Source: Daphnia carinata | Lineage: Eukaryota; Arthropoda; Branchiopoda; Diplostraca; Daphniidae | Assembly: GCF_022539665.2 (NCBI RefSeq) | Contig: NC_081334.1 | Coordinates: 5,860,424 to 5,924,423 of the forward strand | Direction: 5' to 3' | DNA length: 64,000 bases | Part shown: piece by piece, positions 1 to 13,504 of the stretch | How the letters are laid out: each line of letters begins with the position of its first letter | Numbering within the stretch: the stretch's first letter is position 1 | Made by a program: the position numbers and the translations under genes | The notes under the pieces: generated by a model | Databases searched by the model: none | Seen by the model: only the letters and a program-made list of their open reading frames with translations | Told to the model about the DNA's origin: nothing

Positions 1-8
1 CGGTATGC

Positions 9-24
9 GTGTGTGTGTGTGTGT
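9..24. repeat. TG dinucleotide microsatellite
   Basis: Eight GT units in a row at the left edge of the window. A simple repeat with no coding implication. Confidence 0.9.
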
Positions 25-1983
25 TTATAGACTTGTGCAGAAGGCAAATAACGGAATGGAGAAAGAGGGGCTCATGCGCTACACGAAAGGGTGTCCACTA
101 ATCCCGGTGAGGGGAAACCTGACATGGTTTTCGCACACTCAAACATACTTTTATTTTTAAATATGGAAAAGAAAAAAGAACGGACTTTACAAACGGGACG
201 GTTGAGGAAAAAAAAAATGAATACCAGAATAACGAAGCTAATCCGTTCAGTATTCACGCAGTAGTCACGCTGTCGAGAGTTGCTCATTTTTGCTTATCTT
301 GTTGTCTCTCTTTTTCTTTCTGTGTGTGCACTGTGTTTGTTTTATTTTTTTTTTCGGTGGGGTGTGCCCTGTCTGAGCCAGTCAGTTTGTGTGGGCGATT
401 TCGAGGTCCCCCTCCCCTTTTTTTTTTATTATTTTGCATTCCAATTAAGAGCTGTGATGTGGCTGTTGTATCGTCGTATCGCTTTCCCGCTGAATTGAAT
501 GTCATCATGTTGAAATCACCGAAACTTGTCCGGCTGGCCGACTCTTATCTGAGACAACACAAAAAAGGTCTCGACAGCTTTTTTTTTTTTATTTTCTATC
601 TCCACATTCTCTTGAATTCTTTTTTCTTTCCCATTTTACACGCTTTTCTCTTTTTTAAAAATTTAAATCCTTTAGAGAAGCAAAACAAACAAGCTGTGTC
701 CCTGTTTTTCTTAAATGAAACTGAAACCCTCCAAAAAATCTTGTTTGTCCATCGATGGCCATGGATTAAAGAGTTAGTGCTGACTTTATGCATTTCACAC
801 TAGGGCATTTAAATATTTTTTGACTCGGGGGAGCCACGACAAATTCATGGCCCTTTAAATACGCAGGTGAAATGACAGTCGAAACTCCATTCATCGCCGA
901 CGCTTGTATTGCACTTTAACCAGTCGTGACAGATGCATTGATTGTCGTCGTTGTTTTCGAGAGATAGACAACACGGTTGGCAATACTGGAATAACAGCAG
1001 AGCCAATTTTCCTTAATTGGATCTCGTCGCAAAAACGTATTCCCTTGTTTACTTTCGGTGGGAACCAGATCAAAATCAGACTCGCCAAAATTTTTGCCCT
1101 CCCCTAATTTACTCGGATTTTTTTGTGTTTAGGGCGTTTATCGCTTTTAATGAAATTAATAACGTTGAGGTTACATTGTAACGGCCCGTCGTACTAAATA
1201 TGGCCATATTTATCGGTGGTGTACGTGCATACGGCGAACGTGCGTCGACAGAGAGGAACAGGTGCGAGCGCAGAACATAACACACACACACACTTGTTTT
1301 TGTGTTCTATTCAGCAGCTCGATCTTTTTCTTTTTTCGTTATATGGAAGCGTCCGTGGCTGATCCAGGGTCTCTGTGACTCACTTTTCTCTTTTTGCTGA
1401 TTATGGAGATAAAAACAAATAATAACCAAAAGAGGAAGGTTTAAAAAAAATAAGAATTACGTCATTTCACACGTAGACACCTGACGACATTTTTTTTTTG
1501 AAACGGGGGGGGGGGGCATTGGATGTCGCCATAACCTTTCCGCCCATTTTTGACGAGTAGACACCTCAGTGTGTGATGGACAACTGTGCGTGTGTCAACA
1601 AGAAATGTCTGCAAAGCAGAGCAAATCTTGTTAGTGAGTCGTCACAAAAAAAAAACGAGACTTGAAAAAGACCTTCAAGTGTCTATTCAATTCTTTTGTT
1701 CTTCCGGAAAGATAGTTTGATTTCAAGGTAAAATTGATTTATTCGAGAATGTGCGTTGCGTGTTGATTTTCACATGAGTTAATAAACTACACACTCGTGT
1801 GTGAACAGGTAGCTCCTCAATTTCCATGTAATCTAGCCAATCAATAAAGACGCAATGTCGCAAACAATTTTCTGCCGATAGCAATTTTGTTTTCTTTTAA
1901 GAAGATGAAAACACAGGTGCATATGATTGTTTGACGAGTTGCGTTATTTACGAGTTGCTCTTCTAAAAATGCTGTTAGATAGT

Positions 1984-2009
1984 AAAAAAAAAAAAAAAAA
2001 AAAAAAAAA
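1984..2009. repeat. Poly-A tract
   Basis: Twenty-six A residues in a row in non-coding DNA upstream of the PDZ gene. The length may be unreliable in sequencing. Confidence 0.85.
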
Positions 2010-2455
2010 CCCGTCCGAAAATGTTTTCATTTTCTGCTTTTTATTTACCGTCATTTTCTTACGTTGGAAAAAATCAAGTTGCACTTTGAAATGGCAACGT
2101 CACAAAATGACTTGATTTATCGCGGTCCCACGCACGTCACCGCCAAATGGCCTTTGATTGATAGACATGAAACAAAAAAAAAGAAACCAGAACTTTATCA
2201 AATCGAAACTCTTTGCCGATGTCAACGACTTTTTTTTCCTTCATGATCCTTAGGCTATAGGAAAGAGACATTTAATGAACTGGAAGAACTGCATAGATCA
2301 GATTGAATTAAAAAAAAACAAACAAGTGAAACGAGAAAACCCGCCACCAGAGTTCGCTTTTCTTTTTCCCATGCTTTATATAACATTGTGGCTCATTTTC
2401 TCTTTGTTCAATAGAAGGCGGCCGCTTCTTGACGGAGAGGCCAGCTCCAGAAACG

Positions 2456-5400
2456 ATGGCGACCACCTGCAAGAGTTACGTTTCCTATCCAGCATCGGCC
2501 ACGGGCACGTCGCCTCCCAGTTCGAGGCTACCGCCGGACGGACACGAGTTTCCCGGCGATTACATCGACGATACGAGCACAACGGCCGCCACGCAGAGCG
2601 GCAAACTGACAGCGTCGGTGGCGCGCGGACGCAGCGGCAGCGCCGGCGGGACGGGCACCGGTTGGCGGACCCACACTGGCGGAAGGGACGAGCGCAGTGA
2701 ACGCAGTGTCAAGGACAAAATTGCTTTGTTTACGAACGACGTCCAACCATCAACTGTTGCATCGACGTTATCCCCTACGGTCCGAAATCAGCCGGTCGTT
2801 GCGGGTAAGACCAAACATCCGACGTTGTCGTGTTCGGTTGACAACCTGAGCGTTGGCCGGTCGCCGATGGTGTCGCCCGTCACGCGGTTGGATTCGAGGA
2901 CGCCGCCTCGTCATCCGCTGGCCGTCGCGCCCACCGTGAAAGCTCAAAACGCCGTCAGTGACGTCGAGAGTCCGACGAACGTTAATTTGAGCGAACGTTC
3001 GCGCAGTTTGCTGGACGTGGCTCATTATTCAACGCCCAACCAGGTCGGACATCAACGTCACACCGTCAGTCCGTCCGTTTTAAGTGAGCACCAACAGCAA
3101 AGGAAATCTTCTCTGGTGGGCTCGGATGATGGCCGGAAAAAAACGACCCTTTCCAGCACTAAACTGCGAGGTTTGGTCATTCCGGATGTCGTCGATGGAA
3201 CTCAATTAGGAAGCGATCCGCCCAGCCGGGCCGTTATCGATCTTCCGGAAATTATTAGCAAAGATTCCGTCATGGTTGTCGGACTTTCACCATTCGCTCC
3301 CCTTCGCAGCCCAAACGGTACACACGCCGGCGGCCAGGACACGACGGACAGTAGCGGGACAGTCCAGCCGAACAAACAGAAGACGACGTCGCTCAGCTCT
3401 TTGCCGTGGAAGAGCAATTCGCCCAGCTTACCTAAATATTCGCCGGCCTTCAAGCGCAAAGAGCTGACCGTCCTGCGCACTCCGTACAACAACTCCGACA
3501 CGACGGCCGTCTCGCCCGTCAACAAACCGGCCCTCATGACGAGCTTCTCTTGTCCGTCGGACGTCGACGGACCGCAGAGTCCACTGGTGGAGAGCGAAAG
3601 TACCGTCAACGACAACAGCGATACCGACGGCGACTCGGCCGTCAGTTCCAGTCGTTCCTCATTCAGTCCGTCCGGATCGCCTGTTCCCGATAGGAATCGA
3701 TCGAATCAAATGGCCGACGAGGAGACAACGACGGCCTTGGCGGCGGCAGCCAGTCGAGTCCTCAAAGCGCAGAGCGTCGAAGCTCTCAATCGCAAAAACG
3801 TGCTCCAATCCGCCCGGTACAGTTCCGGCGGAGGTAACCTCTTAGATCTGACACCTCCATCACCACCGAGCGTTGCGCCTCCGGCACTGCCGTCACCAGT
3901 AACAACAGTCCCAGATATCAAGCTGACGGTGGACGTCAATCAACAGTCTCCCACGCCATCGCCGGCCAGCCCGGCCGCGCGTCCTCCTGTCCAGCGCACG
4001 GCCAAATTATCTGGAGAGAATTTCGAGCAGACGTTGCGCAAATTCACGTCAGCCGAGGCGAGCAGCCGGATTGAGCGCAGCGCCCCTCGATTGCGTTTGT
4101 CTTCGTCCGAGAGGCTGGAAATGAAGACGGCCTTAATCACGGACATTTGCAGCGACCCCAGCAGCCCCGTCGCGCAGAAAAGTGGGACGTTGCATCGCGA
4201 CAATTGCTCTCCATCATCCGCCAAGAAACTGACGACTCCATCGTCTGTTGGATTAGATCATCAAACGACTGGACCGGCAAGCGCGTCCAAGGAGATCAAG
4301 AGCTTTCGGGCGTTGGCGGAACGTTGGGAGGCCATTGCCAACGAATCTCCATCATCTACCGGATCTTCCCCGCCCGGCCCCAACATCAGTTCCAGTTCGA
4401 AGAAAATGATTGATTTGAATCCTGTTATTCAGCCATCGGTTCGGGACGTGCCTTCGTCGACCGACAATCGTGACGCGACTCGATCCGTTACGCCCGCAAC
4501 GCCGTCCAGCCGAACGGCTTCGTCATCTGAATCGCGTGAGCACAAAGCGACCACGTCGGCCCGACCCGTGACGGGCCGCAGCGTCTCGGCAGGAGTGGTC
4601 GAGATCCGCAAAGCCTTCGAGCGCGTCAAGGAGGAACTGATGGAAACGGAATCGAATTGCCATTACGGTGGAGGCCAGGAGTTGGGGGTAGTGGGTCTCG
4701 TTCAAGGCGGAAACAGCCTGGAGGATTACAAACAGAACAATCATTTCTCGCTTCAATCGGGCAATAATAATTCGCCCTCGCCTTCGTCTGGACATCATCA
4801 TTATCATCACCAGCACATGCGGATGTCTTCGCTGGATTCGACAACGAGCGAAGACGGCAGCCTCCCGTTCGGATTGTACGGCAGTTGTTACGGTGGATTC
4901 GGCTCGGCGTTCGGCGGCGGTGGCGGCGGCTTCGGCGGGGGAGGCTACGGCGGCTATTACGGCGGCCCTTTCGGCATCGGAGTCCGCGACAATTACGGCA
5001 GCATCACGTCGCTGGCCTCGTCCACCTCACTCATCTCTCCGCAGGTAATTTATTCACTTGGCATGAACCTGTCGGAGATTCAATTTTTTTTTTTTGTGTG
5101 TTTCTCTATTGTTGCTCGTGCCGACGTGTATGTGTGTGATTGTGTTGTACATGAAAGCCGGGGCACAAAAAAAGGGGGGGGGGGAGGAGAGATTTGTCTT
5201 AGAGATACCGGAAGAGACTTTTCATGTTCCTTTTTATTCTCCTTTCGTGAGATGAGCAGAAAAAGAAATTTCTTTTTGATTCTCCTTTTGTTAGTGGCGT
5301 CGTGACCGAGTCGAGCTGAGCCGTAAGTTAATCAGTCGTCCGTCATCTGCGGGACTTATCGCTATTCATAACTACGGTGCTTTATGCTGTTGAACACGTT

Positions 5401-8400
5401 TTGCTACATTTAATCTTAAATTGTTTTTGTCACGTTCTCATCATTTCCTTCCCCCCTTTTCTTCTTTATTTTGTTTGAAACCCATTGAGGAAAAAAAACA
5501 AAACAACCGAGTCGAGTGCGTGATGAAGATCAGGCGAGAAAGAATGACATCAGCACCGACGAGCATGATCACCCACCCCTTTTTTTTTTGAATTTTCTCA
5601 CGATGTGTTTTGATCAGCCTTGTTGATACTAAACAGAAACTGTTGAGCGACGCTATATTCCAACCACTTGAGGCCGCCAACAAACAAAAACAAAAGAATG
5701 ATGAAGAAATAGAGAAACAATTGTTGCGTTCCCGTTGAACGAACGCACGACGCCAATGGAATGACACGTTTTTCAATTGTTTTTGTTTCTTGTGAATGCG
5801 TAGGAGCTGCAACAGCTGTTGGACGAAGCCAACCAGAGCCTCGAAGAGTCTGGTACACCATCGCACGAGATCGTCGTCGTCGTCCTGCATCGCGGCGACG
5901 TGGCCTCGTCGCTCAGCCCGGGACTGGGCATCACGCTGGCCGGCGGTGCCGACTACGAGACCAAAGAGATCACGGTTCGTCTATTTTTTGTTATTATTAT
6001 TATTTATTTTTTTTTTTTTTACCTGAACCCGCATATCGTTCCGCAAGTCAACATTTTTCTTTTAAAAACTTCGGCTATATAAATATTCAGTGTTATATTA
6101 TATCCCGCACAGACAACAATAGCAGCAAAAAAAAAAAGGGCAAAAAGCGGCTAGTTAACGCCATAGATTATTTACTCACGTTGGCTCTTTTATTTTTTCG
6201 TGTGTGTCTAAAAGAGACGCCGAATCTCAATAAAATAATATTTTCTAGACGCCACAAGAGATGATGGTTGGAAAAAAAAAAAACAAGATACCGAACACAC
6301 AGACAAAAATTATATTTTTCTACTCCCCCGAGTTCAAAGCCTAGCGTTTGATGACGTCGTAAAAAGAGGGTCTAAAACTTAACAGCGTATTGCTTATGAT
6401 ATGATGCGATCATTCTCCTTTTAAATATTTTTTTAAAACTCTTTTCCCCCGTTGGGTATCACTAAAAACTTCAAACTAAAAAATTTTGAAATGAAACCCG
6501 CCAAATGTTGCCATGCCGTACGATGATGATGGTCATGCCGCGTGATGATGTGTAACGAGGTCACGCGGCGTGATTCCCCGACTTTATTTCTCACCCGCTA
6601 CCTTAATTTCGTGCATTTAAAAAAATAAAAATAAATGTTGATCATCTTTATTTCTAAAAAAAAAAATTTTATTCGCAGATTCATAAGGTGATCGGCGGGA
6701 GTGTGGCCGACCGGGATGGACGCATCCAGAAAGGCGATCGGGTCCTCTCCATTAACGGCAAGGGCCTCAAAGGCGTCACACACCGGGAGGCGCTAGCTAT
6801 CCTCAAGGTAAAAAAACTACGCCATTTGAAAAAAAAAAAAAAAAAAAGTTAAGTAGTTAGTTAGCCGTGCATTTATGCCTATAAGAGAGCTCTCTGACGG
6901 CGACGCGTCGTGCTATCCGTCCATCAATGATTCAATGTGGAAGGCCATCGCCCTCTTTTTTTTTCTCTCCATTCAATCAAGAGACGATAATCTTTAAAAG
7001 ATAAGAAGAAAAAAGAGCCATAGGTGGGCTAAAGAGGAACACACAGCGAGGTGCGTACCGCGTGGCCCTTGGGCCATTTTTTGATGTAACGGTCCATTGA
7101 TGGAAAGAGAAAATCGATGGTGCAATTCGACATGTTGTTGTGTTAACATTTTTTCAAGGAAAAAAAGAAAAAACAAAAGTCAAAAGATAAGTTTCTCTAT
7201 TGGTGGTATCTCTCCCCCCCCCCCCCCCCGACTGCTCTAGTGTTGTTACAATTGGTGTGGGCGGCTCTATAAAGGGATGAAGTAAGAGGGCAAAAGAGGC
7301 CAAGTCACGCCGACTGTCGGATGACTATCAGGAACTAGGCGCCAAAAAATCACGAAAAAATTCCTTTTTTTTTCTTATTTATTTATAAATCTTACAAAAG
7401 CAAGAAGAAGAAGAAAAAAAAACGGTCGATGACAACGTGGAATCAAAGCCATGGAGACAGCGGGAGTCGGCGGTTTGAACGCGCTTTTGGCGCGAGCGGC
7501 GCCCGTGTATTTATTTATACGCGTTCTATAGTTGTGTGTAGGTGTGGTTTGTTTCTTTTTTACTTCCCCCTCTCCACTGTCGGATAAAAATTTAAACATA
7601 TCCAATAGTCGGGAACGATTTTCAAAACCCTACTGAGCGTGAGCGTTTTCCTCTGTTCGTTCAGATTTTTTTTTTTCTCAATGGCTTTTTTCAGGAAATC
7701 TGAAAGACGTGGCGGAAAAGAATATTTACGGTTTTTCTCGTGTGCATCCCACCGATCAGAACAACAACAGCCGACGAAGCCAGCTGTTGTTGTGATCTGA
7801 ACGAACGATCGCTCACGCGGGACGTCGGCCAACTGATTCCCATGGTTACGCTCGACCTCCGATATTCGTGAATTTTTTTCCCCTTTTTTTTCCTCTTTCA
7901 AAACATTTTCGAAATTGGTAAACATTTGCAGATCCTTTAAGAAAAGACCCATCGACCTCCACAATCTTTTCAAGTTTTATTTTGTTTTCAAAGTCATCTT
8001 GTAAACAGAAATTAAAAGAGTGAAGGAAATCTGTAGGGGGACATCGATCGTCGAACCTCAAACTCTGCTAGAGTTGCGACTGTACTTTTAATTTTTCAAA
8101 AATTTATTTAAAGCTTCCCCTTTTTACACGCAGGAAATTGCCACACTCTGGGGGGGGGGGCAATAAAAAATGGGGGTGAGACCAGGCGACACGATTATTT
8201 TTGTGTGTGTATATATGCCCAGCATAAATAGTCTCGCCTTTGAGTCTACGGACTACTAAAAAAAAAAAAAAAAAAAAGAAAGAACCAGCAATTTAATTTG
8301 CCAAGAAATTGGTTCCGTCTCTATGCAACACACTCGAGTGGCTATTTCGCTATACAGCTACTAATAAATTTGACGCGCATACTTAATTTCCAGCCAACTC

Positions 8401-11400
8401 GATGACCGGGCGAGTTGGTTTAGGAGTTTTTCAAAAAGAACGGAGACCACCTGCTTTTCTTCCTTCTCCAAATAGACGTATTCACGAATTTATTTTATTA
8501 TTTATGACTAGCAGCAGGGCGGTGTTTGGTAGGAAGAGCGTGAGCCACTGGGTGGTGGGACGTGACCGTGTGGGTCACTTTCGATAACTCATTGTAGACA
8601 CACGTACGACACCACAGCCACTTGCTCACGAAAGGGGTGCGGAAAAGTCCCATATTTTTTGTTTTTTCTTGTTTCTTCTTTGGAGTTTCTTTATTTTTTT
8701 TTTCGTTCGAAGCCAGTTACTACAGCAGCCGTCAGTAAACACACAAATCACGTTTTTATTTCTTTATGACGTGCAAGACTTGAAAAATAGGAGAGAGAAA
8801 AAAAAATGGAGGAACGAAAAGTGAATGCGTTTTTTTTTTTTTTTTTTTTTGTGGGCAAACTTTTTTGGGAAGTTCATTTCGGTTTTCGGTCAATGCTCGA
8901 AACAATCGGGAAATTGGTAGAGGGGCGTGCATAAAAAAATCCATGCCAAAATGGGAGGCAAGTAAACCGAAATTGTTGCGCCGCTGGCTCGCGTTCCGTC
9001 TTGATAAACAATTGAACACGCGTTCCATAATGCCGTAGAGTAAAAAAAAAAAAAAATAATCTTCTTGAAAATGTGACATTGTATGTTTCGATCTGACATT
9101 TCTTTCTTGCTTATCCACCACATTCCAGTGCGTCTTTTTGAAACGACGAGTGCTCAACATCGATGTTGCGGAATAGACATTTGAAAAGGAAATCGAGTTC
9201 ATTCATACCAGCGCCAAAAAAAAAAAAAACGAAAACAAAGACAAACCGAGTCGATTGAAAATTCATGACCATATGGGAATCGAAATGGAAGTTTGTGCTT
9301 GCCCTTCTCTAGCCACCATTTTCCAACGAGTGGATTTCTTCCAGTTATGGTTAACTGACTATTTTCGTCGTTCACGTAGACTGTCGGCCAGCTAAGTTGC
9401 ACCGTCTTATCGCGTGTTGGCTTTGGGTTGAACGCTTATAAATTGTTTGGTGCCCTTTTTGTTTTTGCTTTTTTTGGGGGGGGAGTTTGTGTGTTGCCAA
9501 TTATTGTTGATGAAGTTCAAGCATGAAAGAGTGGTTTTGTAAGTAGCTGCAAGTCCAAATAGAGAATGTTTGGTAATATTATTTATTGGCGGGGCAGAGA
9601 ACAAGCTATGCCATTCTTGACCTCGCATAGCATCTCATACAGAAAAACAGGAGAAACAAAGACGGATTCCGTCTTTTATTGATATTCACGCGGCCAAGAT
9701 GGATGGCTGCCACACGCATTTCATTTTAGCTTTTGTTCCGTTCATTTTTTTTTTTTGCTTTTTCTGAAACATGTTTTGTTTGCTGATATGCGATCCTGGC
9801 CGCGACCGGCTAGCCCAAACAACACATGCACCGCTTTGGGAATGTTTCCCTTTTATAGCGGCGAATGACCCCGCACATCCATCAACATTAGATTAATCAA
9901 AACAAAACAAAAAAAAGTTTTATTTTTTTTCTCTTTATTTTTAAAACTAAAAGGCTTTTAAACAAATTCTTATGCGGGACCGACCGACCGACAGACCTCT
10001 CCCTTATTGCTGCCCTCCTACTTCTCATCGTCCATTTTCTCGCAACAGCCAGTTTCAGCCAGTCGCAACCAACAAAATAAATAATACGTGCCTAGTAGTC
10101 TACACAACGAACGTCATACACACACACGACGCCATTGAATATTTATGACGTGATGATGGATTGGCAGCCACGAAACGCCACATTCCGTTTTTCGCTAGTT
10201 TTTTTTTTTTGCTTTTCTCGTTTCTTTTGTTTGTCTCGGCTTCTTTATTTTGTTTCCACCGTCTTCCGCCTATTCATGTTGTTTCTGTGGTTGTGCGTGT
10301 ATTTGTCTGCTCACCGGGGAAACGAATCGGAAGTGACGCTACTCTCAGCATGGCGGAGTTTTAAAAAAATAAAATAAAACTACTGCCCTTGCGTTTTGGT
10401 CTTATCAATAGCAAATTTCACGTGACCGGAAATACTAGGTAATGCACGATTCGGCCGAAATATGCGTTCCGCCTGGCTGACTACCTTTATCAACCGTACA
10501 AACAATTGCGCCGCTGCATATATGCGTACAAGCTCTATAGAAGAAGGTTATATTTAAGTCGAAAATGTGGACAAGACATGCGTACCATCGACTCAATAAT
10601 ATTACTAGTCATAAAACAAAAATCAATTGACCATTTTTTGTTTAAATAACATTTTTTTTTTTTCGTTACTTATTTCCCCCAAAAAAGGCTCCCAGGCCGG
10701 AAGTGGTGTTGGTCTTGTCTCGGAACCGTTCCGTCTCGCCGCAGGATATCTGTCACGACGTCGATAAGGATCTTCCACCTGTCATGATCCCCGCCCTCAA
10801 CACAGGACTGTTGGCTAATCCACGTCACCTTACCCTTTCCTCCGGAACCAATGGCAATGGAATCAGCAGACCGCCTCGCATTCTAGAAAGCCCTTCCGAT
10901 TTTACCAGCTACGATCATGGTGGCGTATTTTTCTTTCTCCATGTTTGCTTTAAATAATTTCATACCAATTTTTTTGAAATCCAAATTTGATTATTTGCAG
11001 CATCCAACGATGATGATCTCGGACGTGGCCCACCTGTACAAACGACGCTGGTTAAAGACGGCGCCGGACTCGGTTTCAGTCTGGAGGGCGGCAAGGACTC
11101 TCCACTAGGCGACCGGCCGTTGACTATCAAAAAGATATTCACCGGTAAGCATTAGCGGTGATGAAGATGAGACGATGATGACGATGATAGAGAGAGGCAT
11201 ACATCCTTTATGCAAATACTAACGAATTACACGGTTCATATGTAAAAATGTTTGATTATGGCATTGACAGGAGGAGCGGCCAGCAAAAACAGCACTCTTC
11301 GCGTTGGCGATCAGATCATTTCAGTCAACGGTTGTGATGTGACTTCCATGTCGAGAATAGAGGCCTGGAATTTGATGAAGAAGCTGCCCGACGGCGCCGT

Positions 11401-11437
11401 CTCCCTCATCATACGTCAACAGATTACATCCTCGTAA
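2456..11437 (+). CDS. Pro-interleukin-16/PDZD2-like two-PDZ scaffold protein
   Basis: Six coding exons: 2456-5044, 5804-5974, 6679-6807, 10688-10919, 11001-11144, 11271-11437. All phases join, giving about 1,143 residues. The first ATG of the open frame is at 2456; the frame stays open to an acceptor-like site at 2414, so an upstream coding exon cannot be excluded. Residues 1-860 are low-complexity, rich in Ser, Pro and Thr, with a His-rich patch and a long Gly/Tyr/Phe stretch near the exon 1 end. PDZ 1 (about 885-975) has the carboxylate-binding loop GLGITLAGG and the motif [15 protein letters not shown] 2 (about 1050-1140) has [19 protein letters not shown] and [11 protein letters not shown], and closely resembles the last PDZ of human IL16. 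The family are scaffolds; no ligand is evident here. Intron 3 (6808-10687) is 3.9 kb and repeat-rich. A vertebrate-style cytokine role should not be assumed. Confidence 0.85.
7214..7229. repeat. Poly-C tract
   Basis: Sixteen C residues in a row inside the large intron of the PDZ gene. Confidence 0.85.
8830..8850. repeat. Poly-T tract
   Basis: Twenty-one T residues in a row inside the same intron. Confidence 0.85.
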
Positions 11438-11448
11438 AAGAATGAAGG

Positions 11449-11475
11449 ACACACACACATACACACACACACAGA
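11449..11475. repeat. AC microsatellite in the 3' UTR of the PDZ gene
   Basis: A slightly interrupted (AC)n tract beginning about 12 bases after the stop codon at 11437. Confidence 0.85.
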
Positions 11476-12006
11476 CACGAAAATGAAGAAAGAAGAAAGG
11501 AATACATATAATTAAAAAAGAAAAACTAAAGAGAAAATAGAAAATGCAACACACTTCCACGACGACAAACCGGTGCACCTCCTTTCTTTCCCCTTACACA
11601 CACAGACACACATCCTTTTTTTTATTGTCAGCTTTTACTCCTCTTGTAAGCAACTGCAGAGGTAATTTAATTAAGGTAATCCTGCGACTGTCTTTTATCG
11701 CCTTCGTATCGACGCTATCTTTTCTTCTTTTTTTTTTTTTTTTTTTAAATCTCCTTCAACCAGGTTTATACTAGCACTATAGTTGATCTCTTGACTCCTG
11801 CTTTTCTTGAATCTTTTATTATTATTGTTATTATTGTTTTGTTCTTTTTTTACACTGAGGTGTTGGGCTCCCCTCCTATTCAATTTGTATATACATAATA
11901 CGTATACCAATTCATCAAGTTTATAGCTTCAAGCCTCCTGGATTGCGTGGTATTTTATATCTGAAATTACTGTAATGAAAAAAAACAACGATTACAAGCT
12001 GAACGA

Positions 12007-12016
12007 AATAAATAAA
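12007..12016 (+). terminator. Overlapping poly(A) signals of the PDZ gene
   Basis: Two overlapping AATAAA hexamers lie 570 bases after the stop codon at 11437. They predict a 3' UTR of about 0.6 kb. The converging PTAR1 signal is only about 45 bases further on. Confidence 0.6.
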
Positions 12017-12061
12017 CCGTATCTCTGTTTAAATAGCTTAACCGTCTTGGATGATGGTTTT

Positions 12062-12067
12062 TTTATT
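12062..12067 (-). terminator. Poly(A) signal of PTAR1
   Basis: An AATAAA on the minus strand lies 45 bases after the PTAR1 stop codon. It predicts a very short 3' UTR. Confidence 0.6.
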
Positions 12068-12112
12068 ATCAGTAGTCTTTATACAAACGAAATCCTAAAT
12101 CAGAACGATTAT

Positions 12113-13250
12113 TTATAAACAGAAATCTGACAGCCATCGCCGGTGGTGCTCTATGTATCTCATTTGAACACCGTCAGCGTTAGCGACAGCAGCTCTTTTG
12201 CAGTTACTTTTATTGGAGTTACAACATTTTTCAAGAAAAAGGCTCTCGGCGTGATTGATTGTTCCAGCTTGTAGGAGGAATCGCCGGTAATACCATAGAC
12301 TTTCGTGGGCATTGAAACTCAAGATCAAATCTTCATTCTTCTGTAGTTCTTCGTTCAATAGTTCCATGTAGAGCTGAGTCGAAGTTGTTGTGTCGGTAGT
12401 GTTACTCAGCAGTTTCCTTGCGACATCCATGTGCTGTTCAATATTATCTAAATTTTTTCTGAACTGATCAAGAAGGAATTTTCTGTAGTGCCACCCGCTA
12501 TGATCAGACAGATGACATTTGGTCCAAACATCAGAGACTTCATATTCAGATGTCCACAAGGTAAGACTGAATCCTTGCTGCTTGACAGCTTGAGAAAAGA
12601 CACACTGTCTGTGGGACCAAGCGTGGTAGTTGCATTTCATTCGGCTAGAGAGCCTATCACAGAGAGACAGTTCTGTCTCCACCCAATGCGGGTTGGAGCT
12701 GGAAGCTTGTTGGAGTAGCCAACGCCTGTGAGAGAGAGCTTCCACACATTTTGGCTTTTGACTGAGCACCAGTTTGGTGAGCAGAAAATCACAATCAACA
12801 TCCAGAAGTTGATTGGCAATTAATCTCTTTCTGGTGTTCCAAAATGTTGCTATGTTGGCATTAAGCAATAACGCCACTCTTGTATATCTTTCCAACCTTT
12901 GATATTCCTTTCTCCACAAAGGCTCCAACTTGAAGCTATTTTCGTAGCAGTACATGAAAACTGTCTTTATGCACCAAACTTCAATTCCGAGGTTATGGGA
13001 GATGTGGATGACCGGTGAGCGATTTTTAGCTTCAGTTACAGGAATGACGTCGAACTCCTCTCTGTTAATAGAAATAGAAGAAACTTAAAAACATAAGCTT
13101 CTCATATAGCTATAGCGTTATTTATTGTCTTTCACTAATAATCTTGATGAAAGAACTATGAAATTATGCTCACAAAAGAGGATCTTTTTTCATTATTGCT
13201 TCAAGATCTGATATTATTCTTTCTTCCAAACAGTAAGGATCGTGCGCCAT
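12113..13250 (-). CDS. PTAR1: Protein prenyltransferase alpha subunit repeat-containing protein 1
   Basis: Two exons, 13250-13174 and 13061-12113, joining in phase to give 341 residues. The family's N-terminal signature is visible across the junction (acidic patch, then VIPV-TEAKNRSP, then LGIEVW). The rest is a set of prenyltransferase-alpha helical repeats, each with a Trp-to-Arg signature: SHRRWLLQQ, YHAWSHRQC, DHSGWHYRKFLL and HESLWYYRRFLL. In mammals PTAR1 pairs with RABGGTB as geranylgeranyltransferase III, which adds a second lipid to substrates such as YKT6; this is family knowledge, not shown here. The ATG at 13250 gives the conserved N-terminus. It is the last gene of a five-gene same-strand run; its start lies 254 bp past the GPN2 stop. 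Confidence 0.9.
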
Positions 13251-13478
13251 TTTCCAGTAACCGGAAGGATCTCGCTGTACTTGCATCCTTCAACTGTCAA
13301 AACCCTGTTTTCGTTCTCAATCCGCTACCCATGTACCAACTGCAAAAGAGGCTATTGCCGACGTAAGTAAAGTTGTCCTATTTTTTACACTTCACTGCAT
13401 TCATCAAAGTCTCAAAGATTGCTTATGAAAAATGCAATCAAAAGTCAGATGTAAACAAAAGCAATGATTATCTGCATT

Positions 13479-13489
13479 TTATTTTATTC
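13479..13489 (-). terminator. Overlapping poly(A) signals after GPN2
   Basis: Two overlapping minus-strand AATAAA hexamers 16-26 bases after the GPN2 stop codon. They are the first such hexamers after the PSMG3 coding region as well: I find none between 13490 and 14703. PSMG3 and GPN2 may therefore share this 3' end. Confidence 0.6.
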
Positions 13490-13504
13490 AGAATGGATTC
13501 GACA

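Larger units (their letters stand above)
1..2455. other. Upstream non-coding region, simple-repeat rich
   Basis: No conserved coding exon is recognisable on either strand. The stretch holds a TG tract at the left edge, an AC tract near 1280, a G run near 1505 and a long A run at 1984-2009. Just before the PDZ gene there is a TATA-like heptamer at 2377-2383 and a good acceptor-like sequence ending at 2414. The first coding exon could therefore begin after a 5' UTR intron, or transcription could start close by; the sequence alone does not decide. Most of this region is probably promoter, 5' UTR intron and spacer. Confidence 0.5.
6808..10687 (+). other. Large repeat-rich intron of the PDZ gene
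   Basis: This 3.9 kb stretch separates the two exons that encode PDZ 1. It holds a run of 16 C residues at 7214-7229, an A run at 8258-8277 and a T run at 8830-8850. I see no conserved coding exon on either strand; the short open frames are low-complexity and begin mostly at non-ATG codons. Regulatory elements or an alternative first exon could be present but none is recognisable. Confidence 0.6.

Noticed and set aside
2275-2700. Plus-strand frame overlapping the start of the PDZ gene
   Set aside because: It is a frame shadow of the large first exon, whose own frame continues in phase into the PDZ exons.
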